Of a stretch of DNA of 64,000 nucleotides, positions 41,469 through 51,592 are shown in pieces. Numbering within the stretch: position 1 is the stretch's first letter; each line of letters starts with the position of its first letter. The position numbers and the translations under genes were made by a program. Source of the DNA: Vibrio crassostreae (GTDB taxonomy: Bacteria > Pseudomonadota > Gammaproteobacteria > Enterobacterales > Vibrionaceae); assembly GCF_024347415.1 (NCBI RefSeq), contig NZ_AP025477.1, positions 992,001-1,056,000 on the forward strand. Reading direction: 5' to 3'. Below the pieces are notes generated by a model. That model did no database searches. It was given only the letters and a program-made list of their open reading frames with translations, and had not been told where the DNA came from.

Positions 41469-42062
41469 CTAATAAGTTAACGGCATCGACCTTAACTTCT
41501 GATCAAGAGTATATAAGTGTTCTGCAGCTTGCATGTGTTGAGGGTAATCACTGAATTTCTCACGATTCTCTTCATTCATCTTACATGTCTCATCCACCAG
41601 CATTAACTTCCAATACAGCTTTGTTGTATGCAGCATCGCCAGTAAAGGTTTGAATACCTCTTTCTCATAAGCTTGAATCAACTCTTCAATCAACTCGTCA
41701 CGTTCGTCTTCACTTGCGATTGAACCCTCGGTTGCCGACAACACTTTTTGATACTTCAGGTTTTGTTGCAGCTTATCCATAACCGTTTGGTTTTCTTCCG
41801 CTAACTCAACAAGTTTCGACTTAATGATATTTATCCAGTTCGCTTGGCTCAGTACTGTGTCATCAACGTTGGTAAAGTCTTCTCTTATCTGTCGTTCCAC
41901 ATCTTTTTGAGCTTTCTTTAAAACCGCACGCACCTTTTGGAAAGGCAACTGATATTCCTTACTTAGCTCGATAATCAGTTTATGAAAACCACCATTGGGC
42001 AGGTGTAAGTTTTCCTTAAACGTCGCCATTGCAGCTTCTTGCTGTTCGGTAAGGTGAGTCAT
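41469..42062 (-). CDS. Hypothetical coiled-coil protein (197 aa)
   Basis: A mostly helical, charged, soluble protein; residues about 60-135 are strongly amphipathic and may form a coiled coil. No motif I can name. It stands alone between small genes. The start at 42062 follows a reasonable AGGAAAC-like site. Confidence 0.5.
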   Translation of the reverse strand: MTHLTEQQEAAMATFKENLHLPNGGFHKLIIELSKEYQLPFQKVRAVLKKAQKDVERQIREDFTNVDDTVLSQANWINIIKSKLVELAEENQTVMDKLQQNLKYQKVLSATEGSIASEDERDELIEELIQAYEKEVFKPLLAMLHTTKLYWKLMLVDETCKMNEENREKFSDYPQHMQAAEHLYTLDQKLRSMPLTY

Positions 42063-42327
42063 TCTGTTTCCTATTCTTTATCACTTATGGTGCTGAGCCC
42101 GGGATCATACCACTATTACCCTCGCTTTTTCGGTAACTTGCTCAGTTACACCTAGGTACGTACTTAATTTCTCTCAACTCGTTATCTTTTGACTAGTTTT
42201 CATACTACTTGGCATGAAATGGTAAATCTCATTCGGGGAAAGTTCGTACATTACGCGCTCAGGGTATATCGCCAGACAGGAGTCGTTACTTACATATGAA
42301 AGATAACAGCCAGAAGTGAGAAAACAC

Positions 42328-42489
42328 ATGACCTATTCAGAATACAAAGAATCCGATTTGCATAAGTGCGTGAGTATTGGTGCAGAAGCAATGTTATCAG
42401 TCGCTAAGTTTGCCTTTAGAGCCTCGACCCTTTTATTTCGATTTTTCCGTTGGCTTGTCGTATCGGCCTATTCTTATGTGATGAAGTAA
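42328..42489 (+). CDS. Small hypothetical membrane-associated protein (53 aa)
   Basis: ATG at 42328 opens 53 codons, ending in a hydrophobic and basic C-terminal half ('FRFFRWLVVSAYSYVM'), so it may associate with the membrane. Unknown function. A factor-independent terminator follows at 42539, consistent with a small transcription unit. Confidence 0.45.
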   Translation: MTYSEYKESDLHKCVSIGAEAMLSVAKFAFRASTLLFRFFRWLVVSAYSYVMK

Positions 42490-42538
42490 TTCTATATTAG
42501 AGTCGTTGTTTTCATTACGACTTATCCAAATACCCAAA

Positions 42539-42567
42539 AGCGCGCCCTATTAGGTCGCGCTTTTTTT
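42539..42567 (+). terminator. Terminator after the small membrane-associated gene
   Basis: AGCGCG / CGCGCT stem with an inner CC/GG pair, followed by seven Ts (TTTTTTTG). Confidence 0.75.
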
Positions 42568-42726
42568 GTGCCCAGTTTTATACCTCACTTTATACCTAGC
42601 TTTATGCCAAAAGCCCGAGGACATTTTATATCGTCGGTGGCGCCAAATGGTAAAACTGATAATCGAATAAAAACCATACTACACCTGTTCCAACAAAACA
42701 GACTTCTAACTTATACAGGTACTAAA

Positions 42727-43266
42727 ATGAAAAAGATTGCACTTAAAATTGTAGGACTAACGGTTTTGGCTTCTGCGCTAACTGGTTGTATCGGCAGTAA
42801 CGCCGTAACAGGGAAAGTGATGAAATTTAACGTTGAAGTTGTCGATAACCGCTATGCTCGTGCAGGTGTAAACTTCTTATTAGCGCCTGTATACGGTATT
42901 ACAACCGCAGCCGACTATGTCGTATTCAACTCACTTGAATTCTGGACAGGTAAAAACCCGATCAGCGGTTCACCACACGTATTTGATACAAAAACAGATA
43001 CTCACTTCAAAGTGAACGATGAGCTAGACCCAAGCCTTAAAGAAGCGCCTGTCGGCCCAATTTCAAACAATCGCACCATCGAGACCGGTGAGATGATTAA
43101 GATCGACGAAAACACGGTTCAAATGGACATCGTTTATACGTCTGGTGAAACGGCGACTCTGACGGGTATCAAAGACGGTCAAAACGTTAGCTATTACATG
43201 GATGGTCAGCTTGTATCGCAAACGACTATCGCTGAATTAGAGAAGATTCAAGGCACTGAAGCGTAA
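42727..43266 (+). CDS. DUF3332 family lipoprotein
   Basis: ATG 42727 begins a signal peptide with lipobox LTGC, so the protein is lipid-anchored; a longer frame from 42568 starts in the terminator and is rejected. The body ('VDNRYARAGVNFLLAPVYGI' and 'YVVFNSLEFWTGKNP') fits DUF3332, a Vibrio family of unknown function. A terminator follows. Confidence 0.7.
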   Translation: MKKIALKIVGLTVLASALTGCIGSNAVTGKVMKFNVEVVDNRYARAGVNFLLAPVYGITTAADYVVFNSLEFWTGKNPISGSPHVFDTKTDTHFKVNDELDPSLKEAPVGPISNNRTIETGEMIKIDENTVQMDIVYTSGETATLTGIKDGQNVSYYMDGQLVSQTTIAELEKIQGTEA

Positions 43267-43325
43267 GATTCACTGCCTACACAGAGTTCAAACTTAAAGA
43301 GACCTTGAAGCTCATAAAATAGAAG

Positions 43326-43353
43326 AAGCCCGGCGATTGCCGGGCTTGTTTGT
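43326..43353 (+). terminator. Terminator between DUF3332 and channel genes
   Basis: AAGCCCGGC / GCCGGGCTT stem (9 bp) with a GATT loop and a short T-rich tail (TGTTTGTA). The two flanking genes converge. Confidence 0.75.
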
Positions 43354-43378
43354 ATGTGCTCTATTATTTGTAAATGCT

Positions 43379-44038
43379 CTATTGGGACTGAGACTGTGTA
43401 AGTCGAATGCTCACCAAACTCGCCACCATAATAGCTAAATAGAAACTGCCGATAATAGATTCCATAAACACAAAGAATTGAGCAATAGGCAGAGCCGGTG
43501 ATATGTCACCGTAACCAACCGTGGTCAAGGTGATAAAGCTAAAGTACATCGCATTGAACAAGTTGGTTAGCCAAATTTGTTCTTCTAACCCATTAAATGC
43601 ATTAGGGAAGATCTCTAAAATCAACAAGTAGATGGTCGACCAAGCAAACCCTAACAACAAGTAGATACAGATTGACCCGATAATGTGATTGGGCGTCACC
43701 GTTTTTGCTTTCATCACCTGTTTTAACGCCGAGTAAATGTGTGAAAACAAAAATACAGCCAACGCTGATAGTGTCACTATCGACAGGTTATAGCCTTCCA
43801 AAAACGAAAAAACGCCAGACACTAAAGCCGTAATCAATAACAGTCCATACCAAGAGCGATACAAGGCTCGCTCTTTATGAATACCGACAATTGAACTCGC
43901 CAGAGTAATGATGATGAGAAATAGTATTGTTTTCTGGCCTTGCGGATAAAACTGCTGCATCACCGCGCAACCAAAAAACAATACCAACAGTGCATAGAAT
44001 AAGAAGTAGAAGTTGTCGTCTTTAGAGACTGGCTTCAT
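43379..44038 (-). CDS. Potassium channel-like protein
   Basis: A 219-residue membrane protein with five or six hydrophobic helices. The pore loop carries TTVGYGD at about residues 172-178, the potassium selectivity filter, followed by a final helix (Ion_trans_2 type). It has no visible RCK or nucleotide-binding domain. It starts one base after the AI-2E-family gene ends, so the two may be co-transcribed. Confidence 0.75.
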   Translation of the reverse strand: MKPVSKDDNFYFLFYALLVLFFGCAVMQQFYPQGQKTILFLIIITLASSIVGIHKERALYRSWYGLLLITALVSGVFSFLEGYNLSIVTLSALAVFLFSHIYSALKQVMKAKTVTPNHIIGSICIYLLLGFAWSTIYLLILEIFPNAFNGLEEQIWLTNLFNAMYFSFITLTTVGYGDISPALPIAQFFVFMESIIGSFYLAIMVASLVSIRLTQSQSQ

Positions 44039-45139
44039 CTATTTCTCCTCTGTCTCTGCTTTGTTTGTCTCAGCATCTTCTTGGCTTTTCTCTTCAAGCC
44101 CAAGCCACGCCATCATCAGCTCATAGCTTAAACTCAGAATCACAGCACCAACAAACAGACCGACGATTCCTGACATCGCCATTCCGCCCAGCGCACCCAA
44201 TAAAATAACCAGCATTGGAATATGAGAACCGCGGCTTAGCAGTACAGGCTTCAAGATAGCGTCGCTACCACTCACCAAAATACACCACACTAAGAACAAA
44301 CTTGCCGCCAGCGTCGATTCAACACTGAACATGTAAATGATCGCAGGTAACAGAGCAAGAATCGGTGGAAGTTGGATGATTGCAATTAACAATACCGCCA
44401 GTGCCCAAAACGCAGCAGCAGGTACGCCCGCAATCACCAAACCAATTGCCGACATCATGGATTGAATCACAGCAACACCAATCACACCTTGCACAACACT
44501 ACGAACGGTTGATTTAGAAAGCTGTACCAGCTCTTCACCTTTGCCGTCTGTTAAGCGCGCCACCAAGTGAGTCACACCCGTTTGGCATTTATCGGCATTA
44601 CTCATGAACGCACCAGCAATGATGGTTGAGATGATAAATTGAATGAAACCACCGCCCAATGAACCCAGAACCGACGCTGCTTTAGTCGCGAATATCTTCA
44701 GCTCTTCCGCATACTTGATGAACACACTTTCTATGTTGGACGAAGCGTGAACCAAGGCCGCATAGACTTTTTCACCAATCAACGGAATGTCTTGCAAAGA
44801 TTCTTTCGGCTTAGGCAGAGACAAAGTGCCATCTTGTAGCCCAGTCATTAGGTCCGATGCACTGGTATAAATACCAGATGAAAGCGCCACCAACGGAATC
44901 AGTAGCAATAACACACCAATAAAGCTCAGTAATGCACTGGCTTTGCCTTTCGACATCCCGGTTTTGTTTGAAATAGCCACTGCCACAGGGTATAGCGCAG
45001 TCGCAATGATCGCGCCCCACACTACCAATAGAATGAATGGGCGCAGAATTGAAAAACACCAATAGACGAGCATGGCAATGGCTGCAATTTTAATTGCGGC
45101 ATCAATCGCCTGTTTTGAAAAATCATCGGTTAACTTCAT
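44039..45139 (-). CDS. AI-2E family transporter
   Basis: A 366-residue permease with about eight helices and the pattern of the AI-2E/TqsA/YdiK family: a hydrophobic N-terminal pair, a soluble middle part ('KVYAALVHASSNIESVFIKY') and 'VILKPVLLSRGSHIPMLVILLG', which is typical. The substrate is not told by sequence. Confidence 0.7.
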   Translation of the reverse strand: MKLTDDFSKQAIDAAIKIAAIAMLVYWCFSILRPFILLVVWGAIIATALYPVAVAISNKTGMSKGKASALLSFIGVLLLLIPLVALSSGIYTSASDLMTGLQDGTLSLPKPKESLQDIPLIGEKVYAALVHASSNIESVFIKYAEELKIFATKAASVLGSLGGGFIQFIISTIIAGAFMSNADKCQTGVTHLVARLTDGKGEELVQLSKSTVRSVVQGVIGVAVIQSMMSAIGLVIAGVPAAAFWALAVLLIAIIQLPPILALLPAIIYMFSVESTLAASLFLVWCILVSGSDAILKPVLLSRGSHIPMLVILLGALGGMAMSGIVGLFVGAVILSLSYELMMAWLGLEEKSQEDAETNKAETEEK

Positions 45140-45163
45140 GAGACGTCCTTGTTAGGGCAAAAA

Positions 45164-46183
45164 TTAGGGCTGATTTTGTAGAAACTTCCAATTCCTGGTT
45201 TCGAGGAAGAGTGAAGCCAAAATCATATAAACTCCAATTAACACTAATTGGAATATACGTATGAATGTGTTGCTGTCGATATCGCCTGAGCTCATCAATG
45301 TGCTTCCTACTAGTACCAATAAAGTACTGAATGCAGTGGCGAAAATCGGTGCTTTTTCTGGAACGGTATAGATCTTAGTAGCCATGAGAATGGCAATAAG
45401 TCCTATAAATAAAGAATAGAAGACAATATTGGGAACGATAGAAAGGATTGAAAAAGCAGCAATCGCCAGCAAGCCTCCAATACCATTACTGGTCACCAGA
45501 AATGCGCTCAGCTTTACAGATTTTTCTGAGGTAATCATTAACGACAACAACGCGATAAACATCATAGTGAGTAGTGCTTCAGATATCTGAAAGATAAAGA
45601 AAAAGCACACTACAGGATACGAGATAATCATCGCTCTAAAGGCAGCATACCAGCGTTGTTTCTTTTCGAGTGGCGCAGCCGCGAAACCTGAAAACTCCGA
45701 TTTAGGTTCAGGAAAGAACACATGCACCAACGCAAAGATCATTACTGAAACCACACCCGATGTTGCCAAGCCAGAGGCCAACAATACCGACACGCCCGGG
45801 TTATCAATGGCCATAAATGGCAGCATCAATACGGCAATCAAGAGTATGGTGGCGAACAGGTTCCACTTTGGGTCAACAAACAAGTAGTAGCCCCACAGCA
45901 TCATCAGGCCCACTAAAACCAGCAGCGGGATTGGATAATGTGTAATACCACGAGACAGCAATAAACCTAACGCCATGGTGGCAACCACCGCCAACAACAG
46001 TTCGTAGACGGTTTCTTTGTGCAGATTAGGTTTATCGATTAAGAACTTAGCAGTGAACACTGGCGCGACGAACGCAAGTGGCCAGTTAATCCACGCCGCC
46101 AAAAAGACAGCCAACGTGACCCCGACGGTATATCGCAGGATCCGTTGCTGTGTTTGTTGGTCGAGTACGGGCTTATCGGACAT
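45164..46183 (-). CDS. DUF2955 membrane protein, efflux partner
   Basis: A 339-residue protein with about ten membrane helices. DUF2955 proteins occur with a HlyD-type adaptor and resemble aromatic acid exporters (FUSC-like). Its start overlaps the HlyD gene end by 11 bases, supporting a two-part efflux system. Confidence 0.7.
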   Translation of the reverse strand: MSDKPVLDQQTQQRILRYTVGVTLAVFLAAWINWPLAFVAPVFTAKFLIDKPNLHKETVYELLLAVVATMALGLLLSRGITHYPIPLLVLVGLMMLWGYYLFVDPKWNLFATILLIAVLMLPFMAIDNPGVSVLLASGLATSGVVSVMIFALVHVFFPEPKSEFSGFAAAPLEKKQRWYAAFRAMIISYPVVCFFFIFQISEALLTMMFIALLSLMITSEKSVKLSAFLVTSNGIGGLLAIAAFSILSIVPNIVFYSLFIGLIAILMATKIYTVPEKAPIFATAFSTLLVLVGSTLMSSGDIDSNTFIRIFQLVLIGVYMILASLFLETRNWKFLQNQP

Positions 46184-47294
46184 AAGACAACACGCTAATA
46201 AATCGAATCCAAAGCTTGCCTATCGCATTGAAAACAAAGTTATCGCCACTATAAACAATCACATCTGCCTGACCACCGACACGCAACATGCCTTGCATGG
46301 TGTCACGCTCAAATTCGATGGTGATCGGAAGCATTTGAGTTTGGCGCAACCAGCCCGTTTGTTGGCTAGCTTGAGCAAGCTTACCCGCCTGATCGTTCTG
46401 TCCCCAATCCACACCCCAATCGATGCTGCTGACACGGCCTTTGACAATCTGACCCGGAGCAAAATCGAGCGCGACTTCCACTTCATCACCCACCGCAACA
46501 TTACCTAAGCTGTTCTCACGATAATAAGCTTCGATCCAGATGTCTTCTGTTGATACAAACGTCATGATCGCTTGTCCTGCAGAAGCATAGAAACCTTCAG
46601 AAAGGCTAAAGTTAGACACACCGCCTTGAGTCGGTGCTTTGATAACGGTGCGTTCAAGGTTTAGCTGAGCCTGTTCCAACGCCAGTAATGCCGCTTTCAC
46701 TTGGCTGTTCTCTTCACCCTCTTTACCCATCTGCTGCTTGGCACGCTCCAAATCCGCTTCAGCGTTAGTCACGCCTGCACGAGAAGTTGCTAATGCAGCT
46801 CGAGCCTCATCAGCGTCCGATTTAGACATCACGCCTTTTTCAGCCATTTCCAGAACACGTTTCGCTTGAAGCTGAGTATTTTGTTTCTCGACCAGAGCAG
46901 AAGTTAATTTAGCTTGTGCAGAAGCGATGTTGGCAGTTTGAGCTCCAACATTTTGCCCTGCAATCTCAAGGTTTTGTTCGGCTTGTTGCACCGCAATTCG
47001 GTAATCAGATTCATCAAGAATCGCGAGTGTGTCGCCTTGATTAACCAATTGATTCGGCTTAACTAATATATCAAGCACTTTGCCTGACACTTCAGGCTTA
47101 ATAGGAACGATGTAACCCTTCACGCGGGCATTATCGGTGATTGGTATAATTCGATCAGCAACAATACTGAACAGCAGCGTGAATGCCACAAACCCAAGTA
47201 GGTAGTTGGTTACCTTTCTTACCTTATCCTTGCCATTTTCTGGTTGGCTACTTTCTTCATTGTCGTCTTGCTTGTTCCCTTTAACTTCAGACAT
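46173..47294 (-). CDS. HlyD-family membrane fusion protein
   Basis: One N-terminal membrane helix (about residues 30-48), then a lipoyl-like half ('ARVKGYIVPIKPEVSGKVLDILVKPNQLVNQGD'), a long alpha hairpin and a beta barrel ('IWIEAYYRENSLGNVAVGDEV'). It bridges an inner-membrane exporter and the outer membrane. It is co-transcribed with DUF2955; an AraC regulator gene is divergent. Confidence 0.85.
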   Translation of the reverse strand: MSEVKGNKQDDNEESSQPENGKDKVRKVTNYLLGFVAFTLLFSIVADRIIPITDNARVKGYIVPIKPEVSGKVLDILVKPNQLVNQGDTLAILDESDYRIAVQQAEQNLEIAGQNVGAQTANIASAQAKLTSALVEKQNTQLQAKRVLEMAEKGVMSKSDADEARAALATSRAGVTNAEADLERAKQQMGKEGEENSQVKAALLALEQAQLNLERTVIKAPTQGGVSNFSLSEGFYASAGQAIMTFVSTEDIWIEAYYRENSLGNVAVGDEVEVALDFAPGQIVKGRVSSIDWGVDWGQNDQAGKLAQASQQTGWLRQTQMLPITIEFERDTMQGMLRVGGQADVIVYSGDNFVFNAIGKLWIRFISVLSYVR

Positions 47295-47452
47295 GGAACT
47301 CCCTTCTCAATAACTAACATCAACAAAATTAATATCTTAAAAATAAACCTGACCATGGAAAACTCAAGTAAATAGGGTTAGATTTACTAAACAAAGTGTC
47401 GTAAATGATATGCACGTCCAATTATGTATCAATGCACAAGGATTGATTGATC

Positions 47453-48448
47453 ATGGCCAACAGCTCTTACCAAGTACCCGTTATACAAACCAGTTACGCC
47501 AAGATCTTAGTCCAAATTTTTACTGACTATGGATTAGACCTACACAAACTGCTCGAAGACTCGGGTCTACCACCTGATCTTATTGAGTCAGAAAGTGACT
47601 TTGTGCCGTCGGAATCCATCAAACGATTGATTTATCTGACCTCATCACAATTGGGCGTTTCCCGATTTACGGATGTACTTGGCCTTGCTTTTAGACGAAG
47701 AATCATCCCATACGTCTTGCATCAATTTACCGAGTTCGAAACCATTGGCGACTCGTTAAAACACATCAACACGATCTTCTCTTATGACTCGCCTGGCAGT
47801 AGCGTCGATTTCGTTGTTGAGCATGGCCAAAGCTGGTTTTGTCGAACATCGCCTGATGAGCCCTCATCGATGTTCCAATGGGGCGAAGTATTTGCCATCA
47901 CCTACATCATCGAACTGATCACGATTCTGTCTCACTCACCTTGGCAACCTACCAAGATTCGTTTGCAAGGACATGACACCGACATCGTCAAAACGCTGGT
48001 TCCAAGCAATTGCCAACTGTTCATCGACCACAGTTCAACCGCGGTGATGATCCCTGATGAGATCCTACAGCTTCCCATTCGTATCACCGCCAAAGACTTA
48101 AGCAATAAGCCCGCGATCATTGAGTGGCACACCAGCTTTACCGACAGTGTTTACGAGTTACTCAAGCCTTACATGAAAGAGCAAGACCTCTCACTTGAAG
48201 AGGCCGCAGAGCTGCTTAATTTCTCAGTGAGAACCTTTCAACGTAAGCTTAAAAACGAAAATACCACCTACAGAAAGATCAAAGAGAACCTGATGTTTTC
48301 TGTCGCCTGTGAGCTAATGGAAGAAGGTCATACGCTGACTTATATCTCTAGCCAACTGGGTTACACCAACATCTCGCATTTCTCTAGAGCCTTTAAACGT
48401 GTGTCTGGTCTTACACCGAAGATTTATCAACGATCGATATCGGCTTAG
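47453..48448 (+). CDS. AraC-family regulator
   Basis: An N-terminal arabinose-binding-like/OruR-type region followed by a C-terminal AraC HTH pair: 'LSLEEAAELLNFSVRTFQRKL' and 'YTNISHFSRAFKRVSGLTP'. It is divergent from the HlyD/DUF2955 operon, so likely regulates it. ATG 47453 has AAGGA upstream; a TTG at 47447 is less likely. Confidence 0.8.
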   Translation: MANSSYQVPVIQTSYAKILVQIFTDYGLDLHKLLEDSGLPPDLIESESDFVPSESIKRLIYLTSSQLGVSRFTDVLGLAFRRRIIPYVLHQFTEFETIGDSLKHINTIFSYDSPGSSVDFVVEHGQSWFCRTSPDEPSSMFQWGEVFAITYIIELITILSHSPWQPTKIRLQGHDTDIVKTLVPSNCQLFIDHSSTAVMIPDEILQLPIRITAKDLSNKPAIIEWHTSFTDSVYELLKPYMKEQDLSLEEAAELLNFSVRTFQRKLKNENTTYRKIKENLMFSVACELMEEGHTLTYISSQLGYTNISHFSRAFKRVSGLTPKIYQRSISA

Positions 48449-48476
48449 GCATAGTTAAGTTCATTAGCTAAATAGA

Positions 48477-49538
48477 TTAACCAAGCACAATCGGTGCTGG
48501 GATGCCTGAACTCGAACTACACACCCTATTTCGACCATTCCCTTTGGCACGATAAAGCGCCCTATCCGCACTGCGATAGGTCGCTTCAGCTTGCGCCTGT
48601 ATTTCAGACACACCGCTGCTCACGGTCAGGTTCAATGTAGTCCCTTTGGTAATCACTTCTTTCAATCGATACATGGCTTCAAACGCATCGGCCAAGTTGG
48701 TTTCTGGCATTAAGATGGCAAATTCTTCACCACCAACGCGTGCCACGATATCAGTATCTCGGCTGTTGTTTCTCAATAGTTCTGCGACCTCTTTAAGTGC
48801 CGCATCACCTTGGTCATGGCCGTGGTTATCGTTAATGGATTTAAAATGGTCCAAGTCGATCAGAGCGAGACAAGATTGCGTGTAGCCGTAACGTTCCGCG
48901 AGGTTTGAATAATGGTTTAGATCTTTATCGAAACGACGTCGGTTCCAGCAGCCTGTGAGCGAGTCTGTTTCCACCAGCATTCTTAATCGACGCTCTAAGA
49001 TCTTACGTCGGCTGATATCGGTAAAAGTGACCACGTACTTTTCATTATGTGGCAGTAATTCGGTAAGCTTTTCGACAACCACGTTGACCGTAAAGTGTTC
49101 ACCAAGTCGGCTGACACCACTCAACTCACCTTTCCATCTGTGATTTTGCTTGAGCGAGGTGGAAATGGTCGATATCAAGCTACTGTTGTTCATAAAACAG
49201 AGGTCAGAAATAGGACGTGCTTCGACTTGGTCGAACGCATAACCAGAGACTCTAGAGAACTGTTGATTGACCTGAATTATTCGTAATTGACTGTCGAGAA
49301 TAATAAAACCGGCAACACCATCAATGATCGCCTCAGACAAGCTGTTCTGGCTTTGAGTCATTTCGTGTCGATACAGGCGTGCGGTGATCAGTGTGCTAAG
49401 AAGGAACAACGCGCATACAGAAAAAACCATAGCTGCGGTAGAAGCAATGCTCAGCAACCACAAGCTAACCAACGTATTTAGGACAAGTGCAGACACCACG
49501 TACAACGGGGCTCTGCGGTCAAAATTCAACTTGTTCAT
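48477..49538 (-). CDS. Diguanylate cyclase with two membrane helices and a PAS domain
   Basis: Two N-terminal helices (about residues 10-55), a PAS domain (about 65-180; 'IIDGVAGFIILDSQLRIIQVN') and a GGDEF domain with GGEEF at 269-273. The inhibitory site RxxD is present (R260-D263). It makes cyclic-di-GMP and is likely product-inhibited. No EAL domain. Confidence 0.9.
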   Translation of the reverse strand: MNKLNFDRRAPLYVVSALVLNTLVSLWLLSIASTAAMVFSVCALFLLSTLITARLYRHEMTQSQNSLSEAIIDGVAGFIILDSQLRIIQVNQQFSRVSGYAFDQVEARPISDLCFMNNSSLISTISTSLKQNHRWKGELSGVSRLGEHFTVNVVVEKLTELLPHNEKYVVTFTDISRRKILERRLRMLVETDSLTGCWNRRRFDKDLNHYSNLAERYGYTQSCLALIDLDHFKSINDNHGHDQGDAALKEVAELLRNNSRDTDIVARVGGEEFAILMPETNLADAFEAMYRLKEVITKGTTLNLTVSSGVSEIQAQAEATYRSADRALYRAKGNGRNRVCSSSSGIPAPIVLG

Positions 49539-49656
49539 AATGTGCTCGGGAGATGGACAGAGCGCTATGATGACTAAGTTTTATAAACAATATTTACCAT
49601 TTTACGACACATACAAATTCAAATTATATGAGCACTTTGAAGATCAAAAACTTATG

Positions 49657-50661
49657 CTAGTTATTGAGTAAGAAGAGCAAACTACCACCACTGAGCGAAC
49701 TGCCGTAATTGAAGTTAATCCCAACACCAAAGTTATCAAAGAAGTAAGAATCGTAAGGCACATCGAACACTAAGCCTGCACCAAACTCATAGTAATAGTG
49801 GGTATCGAGTGGATCTGTGAGGTCCCCTGCTACGTCGATTCTTCGCAGGTTATAGTGAATCTGAGGGTTCTTTAACGACCAAGCATCCAGTGCCACATTT
49901 TGTCTGAATTCAATCTCGTTAATAAACCGCAAACCTTCAGGGTTGCCGATATCGCCATCATTGGCTTCCCCCCAGCCCGTTCCATAGAAATAACGCGTCC
50001 TTGATGACACATTCCAACTTCCCCACTCCTGTTTCTGTAGGTATTTGAGTTTGACCGACGGCTCACCAATCAATGCCCATGCAGAAGTGTTCAGCGCGTA
50101 TCCATCGAGCTGAGATTGAAAGGCTTGAGAGTAGCTATTTTTATATTCGTATTTATTACGGTAGTAGAGCAAGTGAGTGCCTAAACCATAAACGATAGAC
50201 CAATGTTGGTTTAAATGGCTTTGAGCGCCGAAAAAGCCATACAGGCCCAAAACTGAGTCTTTATTGGGGTTAACTCGACGGTCTGATGTGACATCCGATG
50301 AAATCTCAATATCTTGCTCAGAGAGCGCATAAGACCCGCGCACCGACCAAATCAAATCTAGGTCAGGATCATCGGTTTTAATCACGGAAGAATAAGGGAT
50401 AGAGCCGACACTTACTTGGCTTCGAGTATCGATAGTTTTATCGGAGCCAAAACCACTGTCGTTTAGATTGATGAACGAGTTAGGGTCAAAATCGACAAAA
50501 CCAATAGAGACGGCATCGCTGTCAGTAAGCGCAATTGAAACGGCGAATATCTTTTCCAAGCGATGTTGAATCGCCTCATTAGATGCATAGGCCGAGGAAG
50601 AAATAAGGCTCGTTAAAAGTAAAGCAATCGAAGGGGGATATAACGATTGGGGTGAAAGCAT
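49657..50661 (-). CDS. Putative outer-membrane beta-barrel protein
   Basis: ATG at 50661 begins a signal peptide (SSAYA/SNEAI). The mature part alternates polar and aromatic residues as in beta barrels and ends in a hydrophobic strand. It resembles the solitary autotransporter-like outer-membrane domain family of vibrios. The C-terminal residue is not the usual Phe. Confidence 0.55.
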   Translation of the reverse strand: MLSPQSLYPPSIALLLTSLISSSAYASNEAIQHRLEKIFAVSIALTDSDAVSIGFVDFDPNSFINLNDSGFGSDKTIDTRSQVSVGSIPYSSVIKTDDPDLDLIWSVRGSYALSEQDIEISSDVTSDRRVNPNKDSVLGLYGFFGAQSHLNQHWSIVYGLGTHLLYYRNKYEYKNSYSQAFQSQLDGYALNTSAWALIGEPSVKLKYLQKQEWGSWNVSSRTRYFYGTGWGEANDGDIGNPEGLRFINEIEFRQNVALDAWSLKNPQIHYNLRRIDVAGDLTDPLDTHYYYEFGAGLVFDVPYDSYFFDNFGVGINFNYGSSLSGGSLLFLLNN

Positions 50662-51017
50662 TAAGTTGACTCCATTCAAACTTATGCTTCAAGTGTAATT
50701 GGTAATTTAACTATTTCAATCATATAGTTAATAGTGTGGTTGATACCCCTCTCAGTTCCGTTTGTAAGAGTGTCGCCAAATCTATTGAGCCCCAAAGCTC
50801 TTCTACGTCTTGGATTCTAAAGTGAATAATCATATCTACCTCTGTTTAAATCTTAGGCTCATGCCGAAAACTCATACTGAATCAATCTTGATCGGGATAC
50901 TTACCATAATGCGCCACGCGCACTTTAAGAGCTGTTTCGCATCCTGAGCAATAAGCGTTTGAATATCCTATATTTATCTCCTAAGTTTTTTATAACCCTT
51001 TACTCAGGAAGAAGTAG

Positions 51018-51485
51018 ATGAGCAATATTGAAAAAGTATATGGATTTAATACGCCCCAGCGACTCTTTGTCGGCTACACACTCGCAGTACTCGTTGATTT
51101 AACCGTTCTCAATTTTTTTGATGAATACTGGGACTTCGTTAATATCGAGTCATTCACCATCTCATTTGCTGCCGCGATTTTGCTGCAGCTGTTGCTCAAA
51201 CTGTCCATCGGCTTAGAACATAAGCTCGCGGATTACTTTAAGTCGAAACCCGGCACTGCACCTAAGATTTACAGAGGCCTATCTAGCTACGTAATTCTAG
51301 TCGGTTCAAAGTTCGTGATGCTAGAAGCGATCAACATCCTATTTGGTGACAAGGTCGATTTCAGTGGCCCTTGGAACGGTGTGGTCGCCTTCTTTGCCGT
51401 GGTGTTTACGATTCTGATTGCCGAAGTGATTGTCTCTAAGATCTACTTTGCACTGGATGACACGCAGAAAGCCGAAAAAGCCTAA
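51018..51485 (+). CDS. Hypothetical membrane protein (155 aa)
   Basis: Four hydrophobic helices are predicted (about residues 15-35, 48-65, 85-110, 122-145). I do not recognise the family. AGGAAGAAG lies upstream of the ATG. A bidirectional terminator follows. Confidence 0.6.
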   Translation: MSNIEKVYGFNTPQRLFVGYTLAVLVDLTVLNFFDEYWDFVNIESFTISFAAAILLQLLLKLSIGLEHKLADYFKSKPGTAPKIYRGLSSYVILVGSKFVMLEAINILFGDKVDFSGPWNGVVAFFAVVFTILIAEVIVSKIYFALDDTQKAEKA

Positions 51486-51526
51486 GTGCTCGATTAGATA
51501 AAGTTTAATCGAACTAGAAACAAAAA

Positions 51527-51552
51527 AGTGAGCCACATGGGCTCACTTTTTA
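51527..51552. terminator. Bidirectional terminator
   Basis: AGTGAGCC / GGCTCACT stem with A-rich left and T-rich right flanks; it lies between convergent genes. Confidence 0.8.
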
Positions 51553-51592
51553 CGTTTAGCTGTTAAGTCTAAAAATATAGTGTTTAGCGAAA

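Noticed and set aside
42568..42726. N-terminal extension of the DUF3332 gene
   Set aside because: It begins in the T-run of a terminator; the ATG at 42727 opens a clean lipoprotein signal peptide.
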